Notes: a model not told the origin generated them from the sequence alone. A DNA stretch of 64,000 bases from Paenibacillus sp. MAEPY2 (GCF_000499205.1 NZ_AWUK01000010.1:1-64000); one strand, 5' to 3'; numbered from the stretch's first letter, positions 20,311 to 30,665 are shown. Made by a program: numbers and translations.

Positions 20311-21687
20311 ATGTTTAGTGATACGATTACAGCGATATCAACAGCTGTCGGAGAAGCGGGTATCGCTGTAATCCGGGTAAGCGGCCCGGATGCAGTGACG
20401 GAGACGGAGAAGATTTTTCGCAGCAAAACCCCACTAACGCAGGCAGCATCCCACACGGTTCATTACGGTCATATTATAGATCCAGAGACCAGCGAGAAGA
20501 TTGAGGAAGTATTGGTTACAGTTATGCGGGCACCACGTTCTTTCACAACAGAAGATGTCGTGGAGATTAGCGCTCATGGCGGAGTGGTTTCGGTTAAGCG
20601 TGTGATGGATCTGTTGTTGCAGCTCGATATTCGTCTTGCTGAACCTGGCGAGTTCACGAAGCGTGCTTTTCTCAATGGAAGGATTGATCTGTCCCAGGCA
20701 GAAGGGGTCATGGATCTCATTCGTTCCAAATCCGATCGAGCCTTCTCGGTTGCACTCAAGCAAGTGGAGGGCAATTTGTCATCCAAGCTGCGTGATCTAA
20801 GATACACATTAGTCGAGACGCTTGCTCACATTGAAGTCAATATCGACTATCCCGAGCATGATGTAGAGTCACTAACCTCTGAATTTATTAAAGAAAAATC
20901 CAGTCAAGTGATGACTGAAATTGATAAATTGCTGGTAACTGCAGAGCAAGGTAAGATACTGCGGGAAGGGATTACAACCGCTATCGTAGGCCGTCCAAAC
21001 GTAGGGAAATCTTCTTTGCTCAATACGTTGGCCCAGGACAATCGCGCAATTGTAACGGATATTCCGGGTACCACGCGTGACGTTATTGAGGAGTTTGTTA
21101 CGATTAACAATATACCGCTCAAGCTGCTCGATACGGCAGGTATTCGGGAAACGATGGATGTCGTGGAGAAGATCGGCGTGGAGCGTTCCCGGTCTGCTGT
21201 GAACGAGGCGGATCTGTTATTGATGGTTATCAATGCTGCCGAGCCGCTGCACCCGGACGAGATTGAATTATTGGAACAAATACGCGGTAGACAATCCATT
21301 ATTATTATGAATAAAATGGACTTAGCGCCGCAGGCGGACCGCAATGTGCTGCTTCGTTATATCCCCGAGGAACGGATTGTTCCGATGTCGGTGAAAGATG
21401 ATCTGGGCGTGGACCGATTGGAAGATGCCATCTCAACGTTGTTCTTCAGTGGCAAGCTGGAATCGGCCGATCTGACATATGTCAGCAATGTGCGTCATAT
21501 TGCTTTGCTCAAAAAAGCGAAGCAGTCGCTCATTGATGCTTATGAGGCGGCAGAGCAGCTGATACCCATTGATATGATTCAGATTGATGTTCGTCTGGCA
21601 TGGGAGCAGTTGGGTGAAATCGTGGGCGATACAGCGCATGATGCATTAATTGATCAAATTTTCTCTCAATTCTGCCTTGGAAAATAA
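20311..21687 (+). CDS. mnmE: tRNA modification GTPase MnmE
   Basis: 458 residues from the ATG at 20311 (behind AAGGAGAG), giving the conserved start MFSDTITAISTAVGEAGIAVIRVSG. With MnmG it makes the 5-carboxymethylaminomethyl group on wobble U34. The G domain holds GRPNVGKSSLLN (G1), DIPGTTRD (G2), DTAG (G3) and NKMD (G4), and the C-terminal FCLGK supplies the essential Cys. It is followed by mnmG after 221 non-coding bases. Confidence 0.98.
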   Translation: MFSDTITAISTAVGEAGIAVIRVSGPDAVTETEKIFRSKTPLTQAASHTVHYGHIIDPETSEKIEEVLVTVMRAPRSFTTEDVVEISAHGGVVSVKRVMDLLLQLDIRLAEPGEFTKRAFLNGRIDLSQAEGVMDLIRSKSDRAFSVALKQVEGNLSSKLRDLRYTLVETLAHIEVNIDYPEHDVESLTSEFIKEKSSQVMTEIDKLLVTAEQGKILREGITTAIVGRPNVGKSSLLNTLAQDNRAIVTDIPGTTRDVIEEFVTINNIPLKLLDTAGIRETMDVVEKIGVERSRSAVNEADLLLMVINAAEPLHPDEIELLEQIRGRQSIIIMNKMDLAPQADRNVLLRYIPEERIVPMSVKDDLGVDRLEDAISTLFFSGKLESADLTYVSNVRHIALLKKAKQSLIDAYEAAEQLIPIDMIQIDVRLAWEQLGEIVGDTAHDALIDQIFSQFCLGK

Positions 21688-21908
21688 CCTGGGGTAAACA
21701 TACTGGCTCTGAAAAGTAGTATGATAATAAAGTCCATCTGTGGGTGGTCAAAGAATCCGCGAAAATGTCTGAAGTACGTATAGACTTGATGGCTTAATAT
21801 AGATCGAAATGCATTCCGTGGCGTATGGATCGTGTTTCGTGATTTTTACAAAAAATTGATCGTATGCATGAATTTAGGCGTGCAGCGGCAAAAAGGAGGT
21901 AAACTGGA

Positions 21909-23798
21909 ATGGCTTTTGATGGCGGAAGTTATGATGTAATCGTCGTTGGAGCAGGACACGCTGGTGTGGAATCGGCACTGGCTGCAGCTCGTATGGGCTC
22001 TAAAACGCTAATGATTACAATCAATCTGGATATGGTGGCCTTCATGCCTTGTAACCCATCTATTGGGGGACCGGCAAAAGGACATGTGGTACGTGAGATA
22101 GATGCACTTGGTGGAGAGATGGGACGGAATATTGATAAGACCTTTATTCAGATGCGAATGCTCAACACAGGTAAAGGACCTGCTGTTCATGCGCTTCGTG
22201 CTCAGGCCGATAAATTCTCTTATCAGCATACGATGAAAGAAACGATGGAGAATGAACGCAACCTGACGATGCGTCAAGGCATGGTTGATCGCCTGATCGT
22301 TGAAGACGGTCAGTGCGTAGGTGTAGTTACTCAGACAGGTACAGAGTATCGGGCCAAAGCTGTTGTTCTGACAACAGGTACGTATCTGCGCGGTAAAGTA
22401 ATTATGGGTGAGTTGATGTACGAGAGTGGTCCGAACAATCAACAGCCTTCACTTAAGTTATCCGAACATCTGCGTGAGCTTGGTTTCGACCTGGTTCGTT
22501 TTAAAACAGGTACTCCACCACGTGTGCATAAGGATACGATTGATTTTAGCAAAACGGAAATTCAGCCTGGCGATGACAAGCCAAAATTCTTTTCCTATGA
22601 AACGGAATCTTCCGATAACGAGCAGCTGCCTTGCTGGCTGACATATACGTCTGTGGAAACACACCAAATTATTAACGATAATCTTCACCGTGCACCTATG
22701 TTTTCAGGGGTTATTGAAGGTACCGGACCACGTTATTGTCCATCGATCGAGGATAAAATTGTGCGTTTCAGCGATAAGCCGAAGCATCAGATTTTCCTGG
22801 AGCCAGAAGGCAAAAATACATCGGAATACTACGTACAGGGTCTGTCCACCAGTCTGCCTGAGGATGTTCAATTGGCGGTTTTGCGTTCTATCCCTGGTAT
22901 GGAAAAAGTAGAAATGATGCGTAACGGTTACGCCATTGAATATGATGCGATGGTGCCTACACAGCTGTGGCCTTCACTGGAAACAAAACGTCTGCCAGGT
23001 CTGTTTACAGCAGGGCAAATTAATGGTACCTCCGGGTATGAAGAAGCGGCAGGACAAGGCGTAATGGCCGGTATCAATGCTGCACGTAAAGTACAGGGTA
23101 AAGAGCCTGTCGTACTTGATCGCTCCCAAGGGTACATTGGTGTACTGATTGATGATCTCGTAACCAAAGGTACGAATGAACCTTATCGTCTGCTGACTTC
23201 CCGTGCAGAATACCGTTTGTTGCTTCGTCATGATAATGCAGATATGCGTTTGACGGAAATAGGCCACGATATTGGATTAATTCCTGAAGAGCGTTACGCC
23301 AAATTCCTGGACAAAAAAGCTAAGGTAGAGCAGGAAGTGGCTCGTCTGAAGGCAGCCAAAGTTCGTCCTGTCGAAGTGAATCGGAAACTGGAAGAGATCG
23401 GCTCTACACCGATTCAGGATGGCAGTACACTTCTGACATTGATGCGTCGCCCAGAGATCGGGTATGACTGGATTGAGCAGATCTCACCGTCTGAGGTGGA
23501 GCTGACTGCTGACATGAAAGAGCAAGTGGAAATTCAAATTAAATATGCGGGTTATATTGAGAAACAATTGATCCACGTGGAACGTTTGCAAAAAATGGAG
23601 AAAAAGAAAATTCCGGACACGATTATATATGACGAAATTCATGGCCTTGCCATGGAAGCAAAGCAGAAACTCGCTACAATTCGTCCAATCTCGATCGGGC
23701 AGGCATCCCGTATTGCCGGAGTTACTCCTGCCGATATCTCCATTCTGCTGGTTTACCTGGAGCATTATAACCGTGTAACCGCAGCAAGGGGACAATAA
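21909..23798 (+). CDS. mnmG: tRNA modification FAD protein MnmG (GidA)
   Basis: 629 residues, ATG behind AAAAGGAGG. The FAD-binding motif [21 protein letters not shown] is at the N-terminus, with [23 protein letters not shown] following (catalytic Cys in PCNPS), and the helical C-terminal domain that docks MnmE. It partners MnmE in U34 modification. Its stop overlaps the rsmG ATG by one base. Confidence 0.99.
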   Translation: MAFDGGSYDVIVVGAGHAGVESALAAARMGSKTLMITINLDMVAFMPCNPSIGGPAKGHVVREIDALGGEMGRNIDKTFIQMRMLNTGKGPAVHALRAQADKFSYQHTMKETMENERNLTMRQGMVDRLIVEDGQCVGVVTQTGTEYRAKAVVLTTGTYLRGKVIMGELMYESGPNNQQPSLKLSEHLRELGFDLVRFKTGTPPRVHKDTIDFSKTEIQPGDDKPKFFSYETESSDNEQLPCWLTYTSVETHQIINDNLHRAPMFSGVIEGTGPRYCPSIEDKIVRFSDKPKHQIFLEPEGKNTSEYYVQGLSTSLPEDVQLAVLRSIPGMEKVEMMRNGYAIEYDAMVPTQLWPSLETKRLPGLFTAGQINGTSGYEEAAGQGVMAGINAARKVQGKEPVVLDRSQGYIGVLIDDLVTKGTNEPYRLLTSRAEYRLLLRHDNADMRLTEIGHDIGLIPEERYAKFLDKKAKVEQEVARLKAAKVRPVEVNRKLEEIGSTPIQDGSTLLTLMRRPEIGYDWIEQISPSEVELTADMKEQVEIQIKYAGYIEKQLIHVERLQKMEKKKIPDTIIYDEIHGLAMEAKQKLATIRPISIGQASRIAGVTPADISILLVYLEHYNRVTAARGQ

Positions 23799-24520
23799 TG
23801 GACGATATTCAACAGCAGCTACAACGACGCCTGAAGAAACATGGATTGGAGCTGGATGAACGCCAGCTGGAGCAATTCGAGTTGTATTTTCAGGAGCTGG
23901 TAGCTTGGAATGAAAAGATGAATCTAACCGGCATTACCGAACGTGAGCAAGTATATACCAAGCATTTCTATGATTCGGTATCGTTGGCGTTTTATACGGA
24001 TATGTCGAAGGTAAACAAACTTGCTGACATTGGTTCAGGGGCAGGGTTCCCTGGACTACCGCTTAAAATTTGTTTTCCGCATATCAAGCTGACCATCATT
24101 GATTCGCTGAATAAACGTATTGGCTTTCTGCAGCATGTTGTGGATACGCTTGGCTTAACGGATGTGGAACTGATTCACGGGCGTGCGGAGGAGCTTGGAC
24201 GCAAAGAAGGATATCGTGACAGCTATGACCTTGTTACTGCTCGTGCAGTTGCTAAGCTAGCGGTGCTTAACGAATTCTGTCTGCCATTTGTTCGCAAAAG
24301 CGGAATATTCGCTGCTATGAAGGGTGGAGATCCGCGCGAAGAAATGAAGGAAGCCGAGTTCAGCTTTAACCAACTGAAAGGACGGGTAAAAGCTGTTCAT
24401 CCGTTCCAGCTACCTGTTGAAGAATCGGCACGTCATATCATTCTGATTCAGAAGTTTGATAAGACACCATTTAAATATCCGCGTAAACCAGGAACACCAC
24501 TAAAAACACCTTTGGTATAG
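23798..24520 (+). CDS. rsmG: 16S rRNA m7G527 methyltransferase RsmG (GidB)
   Basis: 240 residues. The SAM-binding motif LADIGSGAGFPGLPLKI is near residue 75, and VTARAVAKLAVL follows. The enzyme methylates G527 of 16S rRNA; loss gives low-level streptomycin resistance. It is translationally coupled to mnmG. Confidence 0.98.
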   Translation: MDDIQQQLQRRLKKHGLELDERQLEQFELYFQELVAWNEKMNLTGITEREQVYTKHFYDSVSLAFYTDMSKVNKLADIGSGAGFPGLPLKICFPHIKLTIIDSLNKRIGFLQHVVDTLGLTDVELIHGRAEELGRKEGYRDSYDLVTARAVAKLAVLNEFCLPFVRKSGIFAAMKGGDPREEMKEAEFSFNQLKGRVKAVHPFQLPVEESARHIILIQKFDKTPFKYPRKPGTPLKTPLV

Positions 24521-24645
24521 GTCTGTTATAGGTTCAACTGTTTTTAGTTGGGAAAGTTCTTTATGCAATATCGGTTGTGTATAAAAGGTAAGATGATATT
24601 TGTTCGGTTTCTCGGTTTCTCAACGACGAATGTAGAATAAGAGAG

Positions 24646-24677
24646 AGAGGATGTTTCACGTGAAACATCCTCTTTTT
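24646..24677 (+). terminator. rsmG terminator whose stem contains parS
   Basis: A perfect 28-base palindrome (24646-24673), 14 bases per arm with AGAGGA/TCCTCT outside, is followed by Ts. Its central 16 bases are exactly a parS site, so one sequence seems to serve as both terminator hairpin and partition site. Confidence 0.8.
24652..24667. other. parS: parS partition site
   Basis: TGTTTCACGTGAAACA is a perfect palindrome matching the ParB-binding consensus TGTTNCACGTGAAACA. It lies 2.4 kb from spo0J, between rsmG and noc. Confidence 0.95.
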
Positions 24678-24680
24678 GTG

Positions 24681-25290
24681 TTTTAATTTATTAATCTATG
24701 AGTAGATCGTTTCTCCATCTCCATTTCCATTACATAATTAGAGAAAAGTAATTTAAGATTCATTTCGGGTTTGAAAGTTATTTTGTTATAGCTGTCTTCT
24801 AGTTAAAGATATGCTTTATTGAATAATGTGCTGCTTGTAGGAGAAAGGCAGAGGATTTTACAGGCGTATCAAACAAGCGCAAATTTGTTTTGCCACGGAC
24901 GCTATCTTGTGAAATTCAATATCAAGTGGTACTAAACCAGTACACAATTGTAGCTGCTAGGAGCAGGTGCTGTGGGTCGAGAACTTCCATATCTTATTGT
25001 GTATAAGCAGTCATATCGCTAATGTTCATGAAGAAAAAGCAGGAAAATTAGAAGAGTTTAAAGAATAGGTAAACATAGGATTATGGAAGAAAAGATGATA
25101 GAATAGAAGTAGCCGATCCTGGATTACAGAGATCATAGATTATATGTATAGATAGATTTTCTAGCAATACGGACTAGGATACAGAAAGCGTCATGAAAGG
25201 CAAAACTTATTCGAAGAACGACAGCATTTGAAAGGGTCGCATTTTGAATAAGAAGCACCTGCAACTCTGCGGGAGCTATTACGAAACTAG
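24681..25290. other. Non-coding region between rsmG and noc
   Basis: About 600 AT-rich bases with no reading frame that I can support. It must hold the noc promoter. One isolated perfect DnaA box (24998-25006) is present but could be chance. Confidence 0.4.
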
Positions 25291-25305
25291 GTGGTAATAT
25301 ACGGA

Positions 25306-26124
25306 ATGAAAGAACAATTTTCGAAGTTGTTTGGTTTGGCGGAGCGCAATAACGGAGATGAGATTAAACAAATTCCGGTCAACGAAATTGTGAGCAGCCC
25401 ATATCAGCCCCGTACTATCTTTGATGATGATAAAATTGATGAGTTGTTGCAGACGATCAAGACACATGGAGTTATACAACCGATTGTCGTCCGCGTACGA
25501 AATGGATCATATGAGATTATCGCCGGGGAACGTCGCTGGCGTGCAGTTCGGAAACTTGGCTTGGATCATATTCCGGCCATTGTACGTGAATTCAACGACT
25601 CTCAGGCAGCATCCATCGCATTGATTGAAAACCTGCAGCGTGAGGGGCTCACTTCAATTGAAGAGGCTGTTGCTTATCAGAAATTGATTGACCTGCACCA
25701 ACTTACACAGGAAAGTCTTGCGCAGCGATTAGGCAAAAGCCAATCGACGATCGCCAACAAAATCCGATTGTTACAGCTTCCGGATGGTATTAAGACAGCG
25801 CTAATGGAACGTAAAATTTCGGAGCGCCATGCCAGAGCGTTACTTTCATTGGATACGGAAGAGTTGCAAATGAAATTGCTCGGCGAGATTATCGATAAAG
25901 AGTTGAATGTAAAACAAACGGAAGCGAGAGTTGCCTTTTACAAGGAATCCTCGAAGATCAAAAAATCCAAACGTATCTCATTCACGAAGGATGTCAGACT
26001 CGCACTTAATACGATTCGTCAATCCATTGATATGGTATCGGGCTCCGGTCTGGACATCAAAACCAAGGAAGCAGACCATGAGGACCATTACGAGATCGTT
26101 ATCCATATTCCGAAACGCAAATAA
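25306..26124 (+). CDS. noc: Nucleoid occlusion protein Noc
   Basis: 272 residues from the ATG at 25306 with AGGTGGT upstream. It starts MKEQFSKLFGL, an amphipathic helix like the membrane-targeting helix of Noc. The ParB-type CTPase motif follows (NEIVSSPYQPRTIFDDDKI, GERRWRAVRKLG, ENLQREGLTSIEEA), then a helix-turn-helix (LTQESLAQRLGKSQSTIANKIRLL). Noc is a ParB paralogue that spreads from NBS sites and blocks division over the nucleoid. It is told from ParB by its N-terminus and its place before soj-spo0J. Confidence 0.93.
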   Translation: MKEQFSKLFGLAERNNGDEIKQIPVNEIVSSPYQPRTIFDDDKIDELLQTIKTHGVIQPIVVRVRNGSYEIIAGERRWRAVRKLGLDHIPAIVREFNDSQAASIALIENLQREGLTSIEEAVAYQKLIDLHQLTQESLAQRLGKSQSTIANKIRLLQLPDGIKTALMERKISERHARALLSLDTEELQMKLLGEIIDKELNVKQTEARVAFYKESSKIKKSKRISFTKDVRLALNTIRQSIDMVSGSGLDIKTKEADHEDHYEIVIHIPKRK

Positions 26125-26136
26125 TTGAAGCTTCAG

Positions 26137-26156
26137 GCGGCAATGGGCCGCTTTTT
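26137..26156 (+). terminator. noc terminator
   Basis: GCGGC/GCCGC hairpin followed by five Ts, 12 bases after noc. Confidence 0.7.
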
Positions 26157-26312
26157 CTGTCTATAAAGTTGAGTGTGGCATGAACAGCGTAGAATATAGC
26201 AGCATAAGAAGGAACGGTAGTTGAGGTTTTGTGGATGGTAGCCACCTGCTTTTTGTTAACTGTAGCTCACAACCTACAAGAAAAGACTCCTATTTTATTT
26301 GAGGTGAAGGTA

Positions 26313-27074
26313 TTGTCTAAGATTATGGCCGTAGCAAATCAAAAGGGCGGTGTAGGGAAAACGACGACATCTGTTAACTTGGGTGCAGGACTGGCTTCGC
26401 TCGGGAAAAGAGTATTGCTTGTCGATATTGACCCCCAGGGGAACACAACCAGTGGAGTCGGAATCAACAAAGCAGACGTGGCCAATTGTATATATGATGT
26501 CATCATTAACGAGGTCCCTCCACAGGAAGCTATTGTGGAAACTCAGATTGAAGGCCTTCATATCATACCTGCAACGATTCAGCTTGCCGGAGCCGAGATT
26601 GAGCTGGTATCCACGATATCACGGGAAGTTCGCCTGAAAAAATCACTCGCCATGGTGAAAAAAAACTATGACTACATACTGATCGATTGCCCACCCTCCC
26701 TTGGTATGTTGACGATCAACTCGTTGACAGCTTCCGATTCGGTGATCATTCCGATTCAGTGTGAGTATTATGCGCTCGAAGGATTGAGCCAATTGCTCAA
26801 CACGGTTCGTTTGGTGCAGAAACATCTGAATACCTCGTTGCAGATTGAAGGGGTGTTATTGACGATGTTTGATGCACGTACGAATCTGGGCATTCAAGTG
26901 ATTGAAGAAGTGAAGAAGTATTTTCAACAAAAGGTGTATCAAACGATTATTCCGCGCAATGTGCGGCTTAGTGAAGCACCATCACATGGTCAGTCCATCA
27001 TTACGTATGATCCTCGATCCCGAGGGGCTGAAGTGTATTTAGAGCTCGCAAAGGAAGTGATTTCTTATGAGTAA
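26313..27074 (+). CDS. soj: Chromosome partition ATPase Soj (ParA)
   Basis: 253 residues from the TTG at 26313 (behind GAGGTGAAGG), the same length as B. subtilis Soj. The deviant Walker A KGGVGKTTTSVNLG (residues about 11-24), DIDPQGNTTSG and DCPPSLGMLT identify a ParA ATPase. Soj works with Spo0J in origin segregation and controls DnaA. It overlaps spo0J by eight bases. Confidence 0.97.
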   Translation: MSKIMAVANQKGGVGKTTTSVNLGAGLASLGKRVLLVDIDPQGNTTSGVGINKADVANCIYDVIINEVPPQEAIVETQIEGLHIIPATIQLAGAEIELVSTISREVRLKKSLAMVKKNYDYILIDCPPSLGMLTINSLTASDSVIIPIQCEYYALEGLSQLLNTVRLVQKHLNTSLQIEGVLLTMFDARTNLGIQVIEEVKKYFQQKVYQTIIPRNVRLSEAPSHGQSIITYDPRSRGAEVYLELAKEVISYE

Positions 27075-27912
27075 GCGGCTTGGAAAAGGTCTTGATGCCC
27101 TCATTCCTTCGCTTTCAATTAATGACGATGATAAAGTCGTAGAAATCCCGATTAGTCAGCTGCGGGCAAACCCTTACCAACCTCGTAAAGTATTTGATGA
27201 GGATGCAATACATGAACTAGCCGAATCAATTCGCCAACATGGTGTCATTCAGCCTATTATTGTACGTCCAGTTTTGAGAGGTTATGAGATCATTGCTGGT
27301 GAACGGCGTTTCAGAGCTTCCCAATATTGCGGCAATGCCACTGTGCCTGCCGTAGTTCGTAATTTCAGTGATCAGCAGGTTATGGAGATTGCTTTAATCG
27401 AGAACCTGCAGCGGGAGAATCTGAATGCGATGGAGGTTGCAGTTGCTTATCAGGGGCTGATGGACCAATTCGGATTAACTCAGGAAGAGCTCTCCGTAAA
27501 AGTGGGTAAATCACGTTCACACATCGCAAACTTCCTGCGTTTGTTATCATTGCCCGAAGAAGTGAAGGATCATGTTTCACGTGGAACATTGTCAATGGGG
27601 CATGCACGTGCTATCGTCGGTGTTAAAGATGAGAGCCTTGTGAAACAGCTGGCAAAACAAACCATTGATCAGCAATGGAGTGTACGTGAGCTGGAAGAGG
27701 CTGTTCAACAATTGGATCGTTCCAAAACGGGTGAAGCGAAAGCCAAATCCAAGTTGAAGAAAAAAGATCCATTCATTGATACATTGGAAGAGTCTTTGCG
27801 TGAACGATTCAAAACAACGGTGAAAATTAAGCATAACAAAGATAAAGGCAAAATCGAGCTCAACTACTACAGTAAACAAGATCTGGAGCGACTGTTGGAA
27901 CTGTTGCAGTAA
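27067..27912 (+). CDS. spo0J: Chromosome partition protein Spo0J (ParB)
   Basis: 281 residues. N-terminal MSKRLGKGLDALIPS is the ParA-stimulating tail, followed by the CTPase motifs (ANPYQPRKVFDEDAI, GERRFRASQYCGN, ENLQRENLNAMEVA), the HTH (LTQEELSVKVGKSRSHIANFLRLL) and a C-terminal dimer domain. It loads at parS as a CTP-dependent clamp and recruits SMC. One parS is inside this gene. Confidence 0.98.
   Translation: MSKRLGKGLDALIPSLSINDDDKVVEIPISQLRANPYQPRKVFDEDAIHELAESIRQHGVIQPIIVRPVLRGYEIIAGERRFRASQYCGNATVPAVVRNFSDQQVMEIALIENLQRENLNAMEVAVAYQGLMDQFGLTQEELSVKVGKSRSHIANFLRLLSLPEEVKDHVSRGTLSMGHARAIVGVKDESLVKQLAKQTIDQQWSVRELEEAVQQLDRSKTGEAKAKSKLKKKDPFIDTLEESLRERFKTTVKIKHNKDKGKIELNYYSKQDLERLLELLQ
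27573..27588. other. parS: parS site within spo0J
   Basis: TGTTTCACGTGGAACA is the reverse complement of TGTTCCACGTGAAACA, identical to the classical B. subtilis parS, which also lies inside spo0J. Confidence 0.95.
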
Positions 27913-28064
27913 CAGTTGGGATTCCATGATTGATGAACAACATGCGGGGCTTTTTCATGTGATGACATATCGCCTCTGTACCATGGAGAAACGATATGTC
28001 ATTGTTTGTTTTTAGGGAATCTATTCAAACAGAACAATCAATTAGGGACAGAGGTGGGTATGAG

Positions 28065-29216
28065 GTGGAGGGAGTTATCTATCTGGATCATGCAGCGACA
28101 TCTTGGCCTAAACCACCTGCTGTCGGGGAAGCCATGATGAAGGCTCTGGATGTTGCAGGAGCCAACCCAGGCAGAGGCAGTCATCGGATGGCAGTACAGG
28201 CAAGCCGAGTTTTATTTGGTGCCAGAAAAGCGATATCCACTCTGTTGGGTGTTCGTAATGCCAACGATATCGCTTTGGGTTCGAATACGACAGAAGCTTT
28301 GAATTTGGCTATTCAAGGATGGTTAAGAGAAGGCGATCACGTTATTGCTACGATGGCTGAACATAATTCAGTAAGACGGCCCCTGGAGTACATGCGTCGA
28401 GCTCGTAATGTAGAGGTTGATTATGTGGCTGTTAATGCTGCCGGGCAGATCGATCTGGCCCAATTCACACGGTTGTTTCGTTCCAATACAAGATTAGTTG
28501 TCTGCACGCATAGTTCGAACCTGTTGGGCAGTATTCTGCCCATTGGTGAAATTGCGCTGATGTGTCAAAAACATCAGGTGACTTTGCTTGTTGATGCTGC
28601 TCAAAGTGCTGGGATTCTGCCTGTGGATGTGAAGCAGCTCGGCATTGATATGCTGGCCTTTCCAGGACATAAAGGATTGTTGGGTCCGCAGGGAACGGGT
28701 GGTCTCTACATCGCTCCTGAACTGGATGTACAGCCCTTGCTTCACGGAGGGACAGGAAGCCAGTCTGAGGCGATTGAACAGCCGCATGTTCGGCCTGATC
28801 GTTATGAAGCGGGTACGCCAAATACAGTGGGTATAGCAGGTCTGGCAGCCGGAGTGCAGCATGTGCTTGAACTGACACCTGAAATCATATATAAACAAGA
28901 GTGGGATTTGACTCAGCATATGATGGATGGTTTATCATCAGTACAGGGGATTCGAATGCTTGGTCCTGAAATTGGACAGCCGCGTACCGGATTGTTATCT
29001 TTTACTGTTGAAGGATATGATTCGGCACAGCTCGCTTTTCAATTAGACCGAAATTATGGCATCGCTGTGCGTTCGGGCTTTCATTGCACACCTCTTGCCC
29101 ATGAGTCGGCTGGGACAACGGCAAGTGGGGCTGTCAGAGCGAGCGTGGGATATAACACATCCATAAATGATGTTAATGCCCTGATCGAAGCAGTTATTGA
29201 ATTAACAGCGAATTAA
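28065..29216 (+). CDS. SufS-like cysteine desulfurase family aminotransferase (class V)
   Basis: 383 residues from a GTG at 28065 with GAGGTGGG upstream; an upstream in-frame ATG (27996) would add 23 unlike residues. The class V PLP fold is clear: ALGSNTTEALNLAIQG, HSSNLLGSILPI, DAAQSAGILPVDV, PLP lysine in FPGHKGLLGPQGTGGLYI, and a SufS-like Cys in RSGFHCTPLAH. Family members release sulfur from cysteine, but this lone gene has no suf or isc neighbours, so its sulfur acceptor is unknown. Confidence 0.85.
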   Translation: MEGVIYLDHAATSWPKPPAVGEAMMKALDVAGANPGRGSHRMAVQASRVLFGARKAISTLLGVRNANDIALGSNTTEALNLAIQGWLREGDHVIATMAEHNSVRRPLEYMRRARNVEVDYVAVNAAGQIDLAQFTRLFRSNTRLVVCTHSSNLLGSILPIGEIALMCQKHQVTLLVDAAQSAGILPVDVKQLGIDMLAFPGHKGLLGPQGTGGLYIAPELDVQPLLHGGTGSQSEAIEQPHVRPDRYEAGTPNTVGIAGLAAGVQHVLELTPEIIYKQEWDLTQHMMDGLSSVQGIRMLGPEIGQPRTGLLSFTVEGYDSAQLAFQLDRNYGIAVRSGFHCTPLAHESAGTTASGAVRASVGYNTSINDVNALIEAVIELTAN

Positions 29217-29468
29217 CAGCGTCCAATTCTGTATGAAGCATCCCTGATAAAACATGAATTATAATCGCTTGAATAGCAAAATGAAAAAGAGGCAAGTAGC
29301 CCAAACGAATGATTAGCCCTAAGGGTTATCTGGTGAATAATAGGAGTAAGCTTGAGGGTTACATTAGACGTTGGATGGTTTAACTTGGCTGAATGATCGA
29401 TGATTTGGAACACGTTTGATGCTACAAACGTTAACCTGAACAAACCAACAGAGGGGTAGTTGCACTAC

Positions 29469-29969
29469 ATGGCTGAATTAAATGGGCTGATTCTGGAACA
29501 GCTGATATGGATTATTGGCGGCATGGCAGTACTTATGGTGATTTTGCTTATTATAAGTATTGCTCAAGGCGCAAAACTACGGAAGTTTAAACGGAAATAT
29601 GAGGCCATGATGGCTGGCAGTGGAGTGGAGGATCTGGAGTCGCTGTTGATCAATCTGAAAATCCAGATGGACAGCATCGAGGATGAACACATGCTGCAAA
29701 CGAATCAGTTACAGGTTGTGATGCAGAAGCTGACCCGCATTCAGGGTAAAGTGGGTGTGAAAAGGTATAACGCCTACGGAGAAAATGGCAGTGACCTGAG
29801 CTTCTCGATGGCGATGGTTAACGATAGCCAGGACGGTATGGTGCTTACGGGCATTTATAACCGTGATGGTTCCTATGTATATGCCAAACCTCTTAAAGGG
29901 GGAGAGTCCACGTATACACTTTCCCCTGAGGAAAAAGAAGCCATTACTCTGGCACAGCAAGCAGAGTAG
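29469..29969 (+). CDS. DUF4446 membrane-anchored protein
   Basis: 166 residues from the ATG at 29469 (GAGGGGTAG upstream; a TTG at 29460 is possible). One N-terminal membrane helix (about residues 8-30) is followed by a coiled-coil-like stretch and a small conserved domain (VGVKRYNAYGENGSDLSFSMAMVNDSQDGMVLTGIYNRD), characteristic of DUF4446 proteins found beside spo0J in spore formers. Function unknown. Its 3' end overlaps the convergent spore protease gene by 26 bases. Confidence 0.8.
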   Translation: MAELNGLILEQLIWIIGGMAVLMVILLIISIAQGAKLRKFKRKYEAMMAGSGVEDLESLLINLKIQMDSIEDEHMLQTNQLQVVMQKLTRIQGKVGVKRYNAYGENGSDLSFSMAMVNDSQDGMVLTGIYNRDGSYVYAKPLKGGESTYTLSPEEKEAITLAQQAE

Positions 29970-30549
29970 AGCGTGTATGCCATTCGCGAATGGCGGAATA
30001 GAGACTGCTGGATATAATCTCGGACATGCGCATGACGAGACTGAGACGTGTGTTTTGCAAAACAAAGTATTCCATAAAGCCGCCGACGTTAACGATACCT
30101 GTAAGATGGATATCGCCGACCGGCGGTAATTCTTTATTTACACCTGCTCCTGGTTTGAGAGGTCCATTCACGACCTGGATACATCCAACACTTGAAGACT
30201 GTCCGAGACAGGCATCAATCCCGATCACATAAGGGTTGTGATGTGTGGTATGTATTTTGTGAAGAGTGTCCTGCAGGTTCATTGCGTGTACGGGTTCATC
30301 CAATGTGCCATAGAGATGGAATAGAGGGCTGTCCCACTTAGCAAGTGACGAACCAACGAGCGGGCCAAGGCAGTCTCCGGTAGAGCGATCTGTACCGATA
30401 CAGACGACAACTACATTTTGCAAAGAATGGGCTTTATAGAGATGGAACATTAAACGATGAATGATGGCAGAGTGAATGCCCGGATCTGTATGTGGGATTT
30501 TCAGGCTGGCCATGTCTTGAGATGAGAAGGAATGCGAAATGGGATTCAT
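29944..30549 (-). CDS. yyaC: Spore protease YyaC family protein
   Basis: 201 residues from the ATG at 30549, behind AAGGGAAAGG; this fits the roughly 205 residues of B. subtilis YyaC. It is related to the GPR germination protease: VVVCIGTDRSTGDCLGPLVGSSL and YVIGIDACLGQSSSVGCIQV carry the conserved acidic residues, and GVNKELPPVGDIHLTGIVNVGGFMEYFVLQNTRL is typical. It probably acts in sporulation or germination; the substrate is unknown. It is transcribed against its neighbours. Confidence 0.88.
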   Translation of the reverse strand: MNPISHSFSSQDMASLKIPHTDPGIHSAIIHRLMFHLYKAHSLQNVVVVCIGTDRSTGDCLGPLVGSSLAKWDSPLFHLYGTLDEPVHAMNLQDTLHKIHTTHHNPYVIGIDACLGQSSSVGCIQVVNGPLKPGAGVNKELPPVGDIHLTGIVNVGGFMEYFVLQNTRLSLVMRMSEIISSSLYSAIREWHTRSTLLAVPE

Positions 30550-30665
30550 AGGATCTATCCTTTCCCTTGGAATAGTAGTAACAGTATATGGAAGGATAGA
30601 ACGTTTTATACTTCGTGAGGACAAGCTTTTTCAAAGGGATGAATGTATCGTGAAAGGAGCCACAC

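Noticed and set aside
24998..25006. Single perfect DnaA box upstream of noc
   Set aside because: About two such matches are expected by chance in 64 kb, and it is isolated.
27996..28064. Upstream ATG start for the class V aminotransferase
   Set aside because: The extra 23 residues do not resemble the family and lack a good ribosome site; the GTG at 28065 has one.
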